Below, in pieces: positions 28,141-36,444 of a stretch of 60,065 nucleotides of DNA. Source of the stretch: Rhizobium herbae (GTDB taxonomy: Bacteria; Pseudomonadota; Alphaproteobacteria; Rhizobiales; Rhizobiaceae); assembly GCF_017873135.1 (NCBI RefSeq), contig NZ_JAGGJV010000016.1, positions 1 through 60,065 of the forward strand, read 5' to 3'. The first letter of the stretch is position 1; each line of letters starts with the position of its first letter. Position numbers and translations under genes: made by a program. Below the pieces are notes generated by a model, which saw only the letters and a program-made list of their open reading frames with translations, was not told the DNA's origin and searched no databases.

Positions 28141-29064
28141 TCAGGATGCGTCGCGATTCCAGCTTTCGACAAATCGACGCGCGTCGCCATGAAGCGCCAG
28201 ATCGAACATCCGACGGCCTCTGTGGAGCCGAATGCGGGTTAGGCAAGCCAGCGCGAGAACACGATTTCGGGCGCCTGAGACACGATCCGTCGTGAAAATC
28301 TTGAAACTTTCGGCCAATGGTGAGCCAACAACAACCAACCCACCGACAAGCCATCGCAGCATTGCCGCGGGACGGCCGACGACTTTGCGGAATTCATGAG
28401 CCACGTGCCGGTCCCATCGGCGCGCAAGATCCGCAAAGGATTTGCAGGAGGGTGTAAGCACTCTTGCTTCGGGCAGAAAGGCAATTCGATGCCCCCTTGC
28501 CGTCGCCCGCTGGCCCCACTCCGTGTCCTCCATCGTCGCAATTCCGCCGAAAGGACCAACAGAGTGAAAAACCTGCTTTCTCACTGCCATATTTCCCGTG
28601 GCAGCAAACCCATAGCGTTCGACATAAGCGCGGGCGCGATAGCTGTAGATGCTCTCATAGGATTCGATCGCACTTGGATGTCGGGGGTCGGTAATCAAAA
28701 TTCCAATGTCGCCGCCGACAAGGTCGATATCCGGGGTTCTTGCCATCAGGCCGACGATCGACCGAACCCATCCAGGCTGCGCGATGCAATCGCAATCGAT
28801 GAATGCCAGCAAGTCCGCCCGGGCCATACTGGCACCCAGATTACGTGCCGGCCCTGGACCAGGTATAGTCTCGCGCACCAGCCGGACATCCGGAATGCCT
28901 GAGCATGCCGCTTCGGGCATCTCACGCGAGCCATTATCTACCACGATGATCTCGAACGGAATGCCGTCCGCGCGCTGCGCGTCCAGGGCAAGAAGGCAGC
29001 GACGCAGATCGTCTGGCTCGTTGAGGTGCGGAATGATCACGCTGAGCTGCCAGGGAGGATTCAT
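28141..29064 (-). CDS. Glycosyltransferase family 2
   Basis: 307 residues. GT-A fold: LSVIIPHLNEPDDL, VVDNGS, the metal motif AFIDCDC, and a C-terminal ATMEDTEWGQRA (ED) motif. The C-terminal region (about 225-255) has a hydrophobic stretch that may associate with the membrane. It probably adds a sugar to the lipid-linked unit; specificity unknown. It is divergent from the Wzz-type gene. Confidence 0.88.
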   Translation of the reverse strand: MNPPWQLSVIIPHLNEPDDLRRCLLALDAQRADGIPFEIIVVDNGSREMPEAACSGIPDVRLVRETIPGPGPARNLGASMARADLLAFIDCDCIAQPGWVRSIVGLMARTPDIDLVGGDIGILITDPRHPSAIESYESIYSYRARAYVERYGFAATGNMAVRKQVFHSVGPFGGIATMEDTEWGQRATARGHRIAFLPEARVLTPSCKSFADLARRWDRHVAHEFRKVVGRPAAMLRWLVGGLVVVGSPLAESFKIFTTDRVSGARNRVLALACLTRIRLHRGRRMFDLALHGDARRFVESWNRDAS

Positions 29065-29585
29065 CTGTCTGTCCTAGTGGATCGAAGTGGTGTTGCGATG
29101 CCGTTGGTGTGCGTCCCAAAGGCAACCATTGACCATTCCACCGTGGTGGATCGGGTCTTGTTCTTTCCACAACATGAACGGATCGCCCGAGCTTAGGAAG
29201 ATGATTGAGTCCTCGCCTTCCGTTGAAGCCAGGTAAGGCCTTGCTAAACAACTTGGGGAGGTTTGGCGCGGCGCTCGAACACCGAATACGCCTTTCGATG
29301 GATTGCAAGCTAGCGATCACGCACTTTGGCCTATCCGGCGCAACATCGGGCATGTTTTCAAAAAGCATCATCAGCCCGCAGCGCACAGCGTTGCAGACTG
29401 TAAGCGATTACGCGAAGTTAAACATCGCTAAGGCATCGGACGAGCTACCACGCCCGAATGTACTAGATCAGCAGACCACCCTGCTCTTCTCACCTTACAT
29501 TGACTATCTATGCCGCGATTCCGAACCACTGAACAATGATTTTGGCCACGATGCCAATCCGGTTCAGAAGTTGGGTGTCTGCGTA
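29065..29585. promoter_or_regulatory. Region upstream of the Wzz-type gene
   Basis: 520 bp between a leftward GT and the Wzz-type gene. The Wzz frame stays open upstream to 29205, but those codons lack conserved sequence, and the membrane segment would then start 140 residues in. I therefore treat it as non-coding, with promoters for one or both genes. Confidence 0.4.
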
Positions 29586-31226
29586 ATGGGCAACATAGAC
29601 TTGGGCTTCTATCTTTCTATCCTGCGGCGCAGGTTGCCATATCTGTTGGCGATTGCCGTCATGACATTGCTGTCCGCAATCGCGGCGGCGCGCGTTATCC
29701 CCTCGGTATACAGCTCAAGCGCCAAAATTTTGATCGAAGCGCCACAGATTCCGGTTGAGCTTGCCCGTTCGACCGTCCCTCTGGGTGCCGTCGAACAGCT
29801 CCAGATTCTTCAGCAGCAAATCACCACACGGGACGATCTCCTTGCTCTGGCAAAGAAGCTTAAGGTCTATGACGAGACCAAAATGAAGCGCTATGGCGAA
29901 GACGCCGTGAAGGACATGCGGTCCCGCATAAAGTTCGAGCAATTGCAGTTTGATACACAGGGCCGCGATCAGGGGGCGACGGTCTTCAGCGTATCCTTCC
30001 TGGCAGGCAAGCCGGATATGGCCGCCAAAGTAGCAAATGAGCTCGCGGCGATGATTCTGGGAAGGAACCAGCGCCAGCGGACTGATCGTGCGGGAAGCAC
30101 ACTGCAATTCTTCAATCAGGAGGTCGCAAGACTGTCCTCCGATCTGAACCGGCTTGAAGCCGATATCCTCAAATTCAAGACCGGAAACAGAGACACTCTT
30201 CCAGAAAGCCTTGATTTTCGTCGCAGCCAGCAAAGCCGTCTGCAGGAGAGGTTGATTTCGCTTGAACGCGAGGAGTCCGATCTCCACACCAAACGCGGCA
30301 GTCTGATCGCGACCTATACGAACGCCGGACAGCTCGAGGGGGCCGTTTCACTCACGCCGGAGCAACAGATCCTCGCGGATCTCAACCGCGCATTGGCCGA
30401 GCAACTCGCGATCTTTTCTGAAGCCAGCCCCAACATTACAGCGCTTCGCTCCAGAATCGCATCGCTCCAGAACAACCTGCTGTCGAGTCCGCCAGAGAAA
30501 TCCAAGAACGAGAACGGCCCCCCGGGGGAGCGGAGCGCACCTTTCGGGCTCAATCTGCAGCTGTCGGATATCGATAATCGCCTTCAGGCCGTGGCGGTGG
30601 AGAAGACTTCCGTAGCACAGCGCATTGAGGATCTGACCCGGTCGATAGCTGGCACACCAGCCAGCGAAACCGTCCTGAATTCCCTTGAGCGAAACCGCCA
30701 GAACATCCAAGTGCAGTACAATGCCGCCATCGCAAGGCGCGCGGAAGCATTGACCGGCGAACAGATAGAAAGGCGGTCGGATGGCGGTCGGTTTTCGCTT
30801 CTGGAAGCCGCAACGCCGCCCGTCAGCGCGATCAGCCCCAAACGTACCCGCATAGTCGGTCTTGGCGCCTTTGCAGGAGTGGGGTTGGGACTAGCCTTCG
30901 TCGTGTTGCTGGAAGTGCTCAACAAGACGATCCGCCGCCCCGTCGAGCTGGCACGATTGCTGCAATCGCAACCGTTGGCCACGATTCCGAACATCGGAAC
31001 GTCAGACAAGGTTCGCTTCACAAACCCCAAGCGTCGTATGGCGGCAATGCTTGCCGCCGGGCTGGTGCCGATCTCGTTCATTGGGGGCGGGGAAACCTCC
31101 GTACTGCTGCCTTCCCTCATTCAAGGCGTGATCCCCGGTATCGGCCAGGTGGCGGCAATGCCGAATTTCTCTGCGTCAACAGCAACAGTTCGTCAGGATC
31201 AGAGTTTCAATCATGGATCAAATTAG
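29586..31226 (+). CDS. Wzz/GumC-type polysaccharide co-polymerase (no kinase domain)
   Basis: 546 residues from ATG 29586 (MGNIDLGFYLSILRRR, directly before the first membrane helix, as in this family). Helix 1 is about 12-37, a long periplasmic coiled-coil region follows (LSSDLNRLEADILKFKTGN and others), helix 2 is about 420-445 (GLGAFAGVGLGLAFVVLLEVL, quoted in part), then a cytoplasmic tail with RRMAAMLAAG. It sets chain length with the polymerase. The kinase domain normally fused in Gram-negative ExoP is a separate gene that overlaps its 3' end by 14 bp. Confidence 0.88.
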   Translation: MGNIDLGFYLSILRRRLPYLLAIAVMTLLSAIAAARVIPSVYSSSAKILIEAPQIPVELARSTVPLGAVEQLQILQQQITTRDDLLALAKKLKVYDETKMKRYGEDAVKDMRSRIKFEQLQFDTQGRDQGATVFSVSFLAGKPDMAAKVANELAAMILGRNQRQRTDRAGSTLQFFNQEVARLSSDLNRLEADILKFKTGNRDTLPESLDFRRSQQSRLQERLISLEREESDLHTKRGSLIATYTNAGQLEGAVSLTPEQQILADLNRALAEQLAIFSEASPNITALRSRIASLQNNLLSSPPEKSKNENGPPGERSAPFGLNLQLSDIDNRLQAVAVEKTSVAQRIEDLTRSIAGTPASETVLNSLERNRQNIQVQYNAAIARRAEALTGEQIERRSDGGRFSLLEAATPPVSAISPKRTRIVGLGAFAGVGLGLAFVVLLEVLNKTIRRPVELARLLQSQPLATIPNIGTSDKVRFTNPKRRMAAMLAAGLVPISFIGGGETSVLLPSLIQGVIPGIGQVAAMPNFSASTATVRQDQSFNHGSN

Positions 31227-32004
31227 GGCATCCCTACAGGACAGTCTGAGATTGCAAAGCAGTGATCAGCTGGCGGAGCAGGCAATGCAGGCATGCACAC
31301 GGCTCGGATTTGAGATCGCCTGGGGGAATTTGCCCCCACTGGATCTCGCCCCTGATAAAATCATTGAAAATCGTATCGTCACGATAGACCGGTCTGACCC
31401 TGCTCATGTCCCATTCGACATGATGCGGACAAGGGTCCTGCAGAGTCTGCGCCAGAACAACTGGACCTCCATTGCGATAACCTCCCCGACAGCATCCTGC
31501 GGAAAATCGCTTGTCGCTCTCAACCTGGCATTCAGTCTGGCGCACCAGCAGGACTGCCGCACGCTGTTGGTCGATCTCAATCTGAAACAACCGCGAATTG
31601 GCGAGATGCTTGGCGTCAATGCTCCTGCCTCCATGCAGGACTTCCTGAAGGGTGACGCGCCGATACACGATGTTTTCCTGCGATACGGCGACAACCTGGC
31701 GGTGGGCACAAACCATCAGCCGGTGCAGTTTTCAGCGGAATTGCTGCAGAGCCTGGAAACGGCAAGGGTATTGGAGGACCTGCGGTTGAGGATGGGGCCA
31801 GACGTTATTCTGTTCGACATGCCTCCGATGCTCTCCCACGACGACGTGACGGCATTCCTGCCAAATGTCGACTGCGCGATCCTGGTCGCCGCGGCGGAAC
31901 ACAGCACCTTCGAAGACGTGGATAACTGTGAGCGGTACCTGTCAGAGCGAACAAACATGCTCGGGGTCGTTTTGAACAAATGTCGATACTGCACTGATTA
32001 CTGA
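31213..32004 (+). CDS. CpsD/CapB-like tyrosine-kinase-type ATPase (BY-kinase)
   Basis: 263 residues. P-loop ATPase of the BY-kinase/Mrp group: Walker A SPTASCGKSL (residues 91-100; the usual first glycine is replaced), Walker A' LLVDLNLKQPRIG and Walker B VILFDMPPML. Tyrosines at 242, 259 and 263 near the end are far fewer than the usual tyrosine cluster. It would act with the Wzz protein upstream to control polymerisation and export. The altered P-loop and short tail leave kinase activity uncertain. Confidence 0.85.
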   Translation: MDQIRASLQDSLRLQSSDQLAEQAMQACTRLGFEIAWGNLPPLDLAPDKIIENRIVTIDRSDPAHVPFDMMRTRVLQSLRQNNWTSIAITSPTASCGKSLVALNLAFSLAHQQDCRTLLVDLNLKQPRIGEMLGVNAPASMQDFLKGDAPIHDVFLRYGDNLAVGTNHQPVQFSAELLQSLETARVLEDLRLRMGPDVILFDMPPMLSHDDVTAFLPNVDCAILVAAAEHSTFEDVDNCERYLSERTNMLGVVLNKCRYCTDY

Positions 32005-32087
32005 TGCGCCGAAATTGATGCCGCAAAAACAATCTGCTGCCTGCCCGCTCATACATAAACGCAACGCTGGATCAAAAGGAAATTGCC

Positions 32088-33290
32088 ATGCGCAAGTTGC
32101 TAGTTGTCTATGGCACACGCCCTGAAGCGATCAAGATGGCCCCCCTGGTCCATGCGCTCGCTCGCTCACGCCATTGCACGCCTGTCGTCGCCGTAACCGG
32201 TCAACACCGTGAAATGCTCGATCAGGTCAATCTGTTGTTCAGAATCCAACCCGACCATGATCTCAATATCATCACCCAATCGCAAACCCTGGAAAATGTC
32301 ACCGCCCGCGTCCTCGCCGGTGTCTCCAGCGTCATCGACGCTGAAAGCCCTGATGCGCTTGTGGTCCAAGGCGACACGACGACCTGTTTTGCCGCGGCTT
32401 TGGCCGCCTTCTACCGAAGGATTCCGCTTATCCACCTTGAGGCGGGACTGAGAACGGGCGAGCGCAACAACCCCTTTCCGGAGGAGATAAACCGTCGCCT
32501 GACCACCCAGCTTGCCGCCCTGCATCTGGCGCCTACTCTGACCTCGAAATCCAATCTCTTGAAAGACGGCGTGGCTGAAAGCGATATTGTCGTCACGGGC
32601 AATACCGTCATTGATGCCTTGCTGCATGTATCAGGCCGCAACACTGTGACCGAAAATCAGGATCTTCACCGGATCATGGGCAGGAGAAGCGTTTTGGTGA
32701 CCGCACACCGGCGCGAATCCTGGGGCGAGCCGATGGCGCAGACCGCTCGTGCCATTGCACGGCTTGCCCGGAAATTTCCCGAAATTGTCTTTCTGCTTCC
32801 AGCCCATCTCAATCCGGCGGTCCGCGACGTTCTGCTCCCCCCGCTTGCTGGGCTCGAAAATGTAGTAATTACGCAACCGCTCGATTATGGCGACTTCGTC
32901 AAGGCCATGCGCGACTGCTCGATCGTGCTGACCGATAGCGGCGGCGTGCAGGAGGAGGCCCCCACTTTTGGCAAGCCGGTCCTCGTCATGCGCGAAACGA
33001 CGGAACGTCCCGAAGCCGTCGCGGCCGGCACCGTGCGGCTCGTCGGGACGAATGAGGATCGTATCGTCAGCGAAGTGACGGAACTGCTGACGGACCGGCG
33101 CGCGTACCAGGAAATGGCGCACGCCGTGAACCCCTACGGAGATGGACAAGCCGCGATGCGGTCAGTCCAGGCTATCGAGCATTTTTTCGCGCTCGGCGAC
33201 AGGCCAATTGAGTTCGACGCGGGGCTGAGTCCCCCCCAGGAGCCATCGGCATCCCGCCCGGAACGCGTGGTAAGCGGTTTTGCCGCCTAG
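32088..33290 (+). CDS. wecB: UDP-N-acetylglucosamine 2-epimerase
   Basis: 400 residues; AAGGAAATTGCC precedes the ATG. RKLLVVYGTRPEAIKMAPLV, VTGQHREMLDQ, VQGDTTTCFA, HLEAGLRTGE, PFPEEINRR and DSGGVQEEAPTFGKP are all present, the diagnostic set. It converts UDP-GlcNAc to UDP-ManNAc in the cytoplasm. With WecC (43757) and the WecG-type transferase (42934) it gives a route to ManNAcA in the polymer. A WbpI-like role on the diacetamido uronic acid is a less likely alternative. It follows the kinase-like gene by 83 bp. Confidence 0.93.
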   Translation: MRKLLVVYGTRPEAIKMAPLVHALARSRHCTPVVAVTGQHREMLDQVNLLFRIQPDHDLNIITQSQTLENVTARVLAGVSSVIDAESPDALVVQGDTTTCFAAALAAFYRRIPLIHLEAGLRTGERNNPFPEEINRRLTTQLAALHLAPTLTSKSNLLKDGVAESDIVVTGNTVIDALLHVSGRNTVTENQDLHRIMGRRSVLVTAHRRESWGEPMAQTARAIARLARKFPEIVFLLPAHLNPAVRDVLLPPLAGLENVVITQPLDYGDFVKAMRDCSIVLTDSGGVQEEAPTFGKPVLVMRETTERPEAVAAGTVRLVGTNEDRIVSEVTELLTDRRAYQEMAHAVNPYGDGQAAMRSVQAIEHFFALGDRPIEFDAGLSPPQEPSASRPERVVSGFAA

Positions 33291-33529
33291 GCAGAAACGG
33301 TTCCTCAACCTTTGCCGGGTCGGGGCGACGGGGACAACGGTTACCTCTCGTTCCAACGCGACCTGCAGCCGATAGCCAACGGCCCCTCTCCATGTGGAGA
33401 GGAGCCAAATGCCTACGTTATGAAATGAAAGCAGGGTCCCCGTCCCCGCGCTTCGAATTCTATTAAATTAGACCATGCTCACAAGTAACATTTTTTGACA
33501 CAGGGCAGCCTGCCCGTTACCGCAATTTC

Positions 33530-33650
33530 CCCAAGAGAGAGCTATGAATAATTCTCCACGCCGGTTCGTCACAATATCAGCCCCTCGCGGGGTCAGAGGC
33601 CGCCGTTCGATCGATCGCGGGGCTGCGAGCGCGGCGGCCTCGCATTTTGA
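33530..33650 (+). ncRNA. Candidate small RNA or structured leader with covarying hairpin
   Basis: In the 470-bp gap after wecB there is TTGACA at 33495, a GGGCAG/CTGCCC palindrome at 33503-33515, a CCCC/GGGG hairpin, and then GAGGCCGCCG (33596-33605) pairing with CGGCGGCCTC (33632-33641) followed by GCATTTT. The arms AGAGGCC and GGCCTCGCATTTT match the terminator at 3874-3921, while the inner base pairs differ but still pair. A 40-codon frame at 33544-33666 with GAGAGAG upstream overlaps it and is an alternative. The 3' side is about 120 bp before the 95-aa gene. Confidence 0.35.
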
Positions 33651-33763
33651 GATGCCCGGGGGATAGGGAACTACGCCTTAAAGGTAAGCGCGATTTGGAA
33701 GAGTTTCATTCTAATATTCGCGGCAAAACGTTTGAACAACCATTCATTGAGAAGGTCCTCGCC

Positions 33764-34051
33764 GTGAACGAAAGCGACATGTCGAAATGGGAGGTCGACG
33801 TCGAAAACAAGCTGAAGGCATACACCCTCTTGGAATGGGGCGTAGCCGTCGGCGAGCCTTATCATGTCGTTCTGCGGATTGGATACGCTGCTTCCAAGTC
33901 GGAATGGGACGCATACAAGGACACGGATCACTCGCCGCACCAGTTTCAAACGGCCATGTCGCCGACCGCGGCCAAGGAGCTGGGCGCTCTTCTAATCCTT
34001 TACGCAAAAGAAATAGAAAACCACGTTCCCTCGAAGGACGAACAGAATTGA
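33764..34051 (+). CDS. Conserved hypothetical protein, 95 aa (paralogue of 2190-2477)
   Basis: The start is set at GTG 33764: GAGAAGG lies 8 nt upstream, and this gives exactly 95 residues, matching the paralogue at 2190 end to end. A longer frame from 33647 has no homologous counterpart. Shared features are SKW, TLLEWGV, YHVVLRIGYA, an SEWD-Y segment, SPHQFQTAMSPTAAKEL and a C-terminal LYAKE. It is charged and soluble with no leader. Function unknown; two copies about 31 kb apart suggest duplication linked to the cluster. Confidence 0.72.
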   Translation: MNESDMSKWEVDVENKLKAYTLLEWGVAVGEPYHVVLRIGYAASKSEWDAYKDTDHSPHQFQTAMSPTAAKELGALLILYAKEIENHVPSKDEQN

Positions 34052-34418
34052 CACCAGCCGAGGCGAGGCTGACAGGTTGAATTCGAGTGGCACGATGCAT
34101 CCTGGCTCCTGCCCAGCGTGCCACCAACGTCCCCCCGCTTCAGCGCATCGTTCCAAAACACGCGCCTTTTGAAAAAACCTTGCCACTGGCCGCGGCATGG
34201 GTCGATGCTTGGCCTTCGGCTGGCCGGCACACGATGTCCCGCCGTGCCCGGCGCACTTGGACGTACATCCTACCCCAAAAGGACGGGTCGCCTTCACCTC
34301 TTGCAGAAGTGGCTGCTTTTTAGAGGACAGAATATGCTGGTTTCCTAATTGGCAGATTGAGGCAGTTTGATTTGCTGTAGCTCGCTGAAGACCGGCCGAA
34401 TTGAAAAGGGAGAATACC
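34052..34418. other. Intergenic region upstream of the Hint-domain gene
   Basis: 367 bp. It contains an imperfect inverted repeat (GTGGCACG/CGTGCCAC, about 34088-34124) soon after the 95-aa gene, possibly a transcription end. No gene seen. Confidence 0.35.
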
Positions 34419-35252
34419 ATGTTGTTAAACAACGAACGGCACGTGCAGCTCAATCGTGCGCGGCGTCACTTCCTCGGTCTGGCTGCGGAAACGGGTGCGA
34501 AAGTTGCCGCGGTGGGCGCTCTGGCAGCAACGACGATCTTTCCTGCCTCGATAGCCCAAGCCATGGGGAAACCATGGTGGAAAAAGGAAGGCGGTCCCGA
34601 AGGAGATCCCATGTGCTTTCTCCGCGGTACCTCTATCATGACCCCCACCGGCGAGATTTGCATCGAGAACCTTCAAATCGGTGATCTCGTTGAAACGGCG
34701 CGGGGCAAGCCCATGGCTGTCAAATGGATCGGTCGCCATCTTTACAAGCGAAGCGGCCCATCCTGGAATGGCAGCGTGATCCCGATCCGCATTGCGCGAC
34801 ACGCCATAGATGAGCGGACGCCGCACAGGGATCTTTACGTCTCTCCCGGCCATGCTCTGCTCATCGATGGCGTCCTCATCAGAGCGAAGGATCTCGTCAA
34901 TGGTATTTCCATTGCACCCGTCCTTCCGGCCCATCAGGAGATGATCGAGTATTTCCACATTGTACTCGACACCCATGAAGTGATCTTGGCCGAGGGTGCT
35001 GCTGCCGAGACCTTCCTTGTCACCGACAACAACCACGAAGGTTTCTCGAACTTCGTTGAATTCGCACGCCTCTATCCTGTCGACCAGCGTCCTGTCATGA
35101 CGCCCTTCGCGCCCATCGTCAGCATTGACTCAGGCCGCGAGCAGTTGAAGGCCCTGCTGCCGGCTGGAGTCCGCCGCATCCTGCAGGTGCGTCAACCGGC
35201 ACGCGAGACGCGCCGGAAAATTGCCACACGCGCCGAGCAACTGGTCAGCTGA
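34419..35252 (+). CDS. Tat-exported Hint-domain (Hint_2) protein
   Basis: 277 residues from ATG 34419 (AAAGGGAG upstream). Residues 13-50 look like a twin-arginine leader: RARRHFLGLAAE, hydrophobic stretch, cleavage near AQA-MG. From Cys66 (CFLRGTSIMTPTGEI) to about 205 is a Hint_2 domain: IGDLVET, KWIGRHLY, LYVSPGHALLIDG, and HIVLDTHEVILAEGAAAETF. These are the self-processing fold of hedgehog/intein type, usually seen in alphaproteobacteria attached to RTX or other secreted proteins. Here it is nearly the whole mature protein. The expected role is autoproteolysis or transfer; the target is unknown. Confidence 0.85.
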   Translation: MLLNNERHVQLNRARRHFLGLAAETGAKVAAVGALAATTIFPASIAQAMGKPWWKKEGGPEGDPMCFLRGTSIMTPTGEICIENLQIGDLVETARGKPMAVKWIGRHLYKRSGPSWNGSVIPIRIARHAIDERTPHRDLYVSPGHALLIDGVLIRAKDLVNGISIAPVLPAHQEMIEYFHIVLDTHEVILAEGAAAETFLVTDNNHEGFSNFVEFARLYPVDQRPVMTPFAPIVSIDSGREQLKALLPAGVRRILQVRQPARETRRKIATRAEQLVS

Positions 35253-35517
35253 GGTCCGACAACGGTGCTTGATTGTGCCCGATGCGCATCAGATGGCGAT
35301 AGCGGGCTTCACGATCCCGGCACCTGATGTCTGGATGCACAAATTGCGTCTCCAACGCCAGCAATCGCCGTTGGGGACGGCTGCCCTCCGCGTTCGGAGA
35401 GATAGGCGAAACGTTCCAGCGATTCATGACAACAACGCTCCGCCCCACAAGGGCGGCGGTCAAGTGCGCGCTGAAATCACCGAGGGATTTTAACAGTGAG
35501 GACGCCCGGCCCAGCCA

Positions 35518-35541
35518 CGGTGTTCGGACGTCCGAACACCG
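35518..35541. promoter_or_regulatory. Perfect 24-bp palindrome upstream of the BTLCP gene
   Basis: The half site CGGTGTTCGGAC (35518-35529) is repeated as its exact reverse complement at 35530-35541. It ends 26 bp before the BTLCP start codon and is 265 bp after the Hint gene. Its position and perfect symmetry suit a repressor operator; a transcribed hairpin over the leader is the alternative. The rest of 35253-35567 has no recognisable gene. Confidence 0.55.
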
Positions 35542-35567
35542 GCTCCGACCAAATCGGCAGGCACACA

Positions 35568-36059
35568 ATGAACTGCGAACGACGCGGCGGCCGCAACTGG
35601 TCTTTGTTATTGATTTTCGGATCGATAGCGATCGCCGTCTTGGCGAGTCTTTTTTGGTTGGCATCGGCTCTCCTGTCCCTGGTAAAGGCTGCCGAGCCGA
35701 TCGCATTTAGTCTTTATTGCATGGAACATATCGATGAGTGCCCCACTAAAGGGCCTCGATCCGTGCGCTATTCCGCGACGCTGATGCAGCTCGTGAGCAA
35801 GGTTCAAACTCAGGTCAACAGCGAAATAACCCCCAGGCGGGAAACGGTCGATGTATGGTCGGCCGATGTCTCCAGCGGGGACTGCGACGACTACGTCATG
35901 ACAAAACGTCGTAGGCTTATTCGGGCCGGTATTCCTGCGACAGCAATGCGAGTAGCAGTTAGCCGCCGCTTCGGCGAGGGTCACGTCGTCCTCATCGTCA
36001 ATACCGACAAGGGGGAGATCGTTCTCGATAACTTGCGTCGTGCCGCCCATCTTCGTTGA
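35568..36059 (+). CDS. Bacterial transglutaminase-like cysteine peptidase (BTLCP), possibly frameshifted
   Basis: 163 residues from ATG 35568. An N-terminal hydrophobic segment (SLLLIFGSIAIAVLASLFWL) acts as leader or anchor. The catalytic triad is visible as Cys106 (GDCDDYV), His139 (GHVVLIV) and Asp154 (VLDNL). BTLCP proteins are periplasmic proteases linked to cleavage of surface adhesins in LapG-like systems. The chain stops 9 residues after the Asp motif, shorter than usual; the +1 frame from about 36040 reads on with SWQRLGGNPMVDVA, which resembles the missing tail. A natural frameshift or a sequence error is possible. Confidence 0.78.
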   Translation: MNCERRGGRNWSLLLIFGSIAIAVLASLFWLASALLSLVKAAEPIAFSLYCMEHIDECPTKGPRSVRYSATLMQLVSKVQTQVNSEITPRRETVDVWSADVSSGDCDDYVMTKRRRLIRAGIPATAMRVAVSRRFGEGHVVLIVNTDKGEIVLDNLRRAAHLR

Positions 36060-36167
36060 TCGCTCCACGGCGTCTTGGCAGCGGCTCGGCGGCAATCCGA
36101 TGGTCGATGTCGCCAAGCCCCCGAGGCGGAATGTGGCACTTCAATGCCGTCGATCCGGTCAACCGTC

Positions 36168-36400
36168 TCTGGCCGAAGCTCCCATGAACCGTTGCACTTC
36201 AAACTGTTCGGCCATTGGACTCGCGTCATTGAGACGCCAGGTCCGTCCATATGGATCGAATGCCCCATACCGTTGCGCATTGGATCGATTGGGGTGCCCG
36301 GTCACCAGGAGAGCTAAGCTGAAAGATGTATGTCGCACTGGTTAGGGGCAGGCCTGCTACGCCTTGCTCCCGAGTTTTGCAACGCCGGGACAATTGCTAT
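36168..36400 (+). repeat. Dispersed intergenic repeat, copy A
   Basis: Matches 59278-59555 in the same strand. The best segments are TGGCCGAAGCTC, the CATTGGATCGATTGGGGTGC block and CCAGGAGAGCTAAGC with GAAAGATGTATGT. Copy B has about 45 extra bases near 59345-59390. Here it lies just upstream of the FkbM gene, so it may act as its leader region. It has no terminal repeats or transposase features. Confidence 0.75.
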
Positions 36401-36444
36401 TCTGCTCTTTCGAGCAATCCTCATTCGGTGGACAGATCCTCAAA

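Noticed and set aside
29205..29585. 127-codon N-terminal extension of the Wzz-type protein
   Set aside because: The extension is unlike any Wzz N-terminus, would bury the first membrane helix at residue 140, and lacks coding bias. ATG 29586 gives the normal family start.
36168..36400. Insertion sequence remnant
   Set aside because: The dispersed repeat has no inverted ends, target duplication or transposase-like frame. It is better described as an intergenic repeat.
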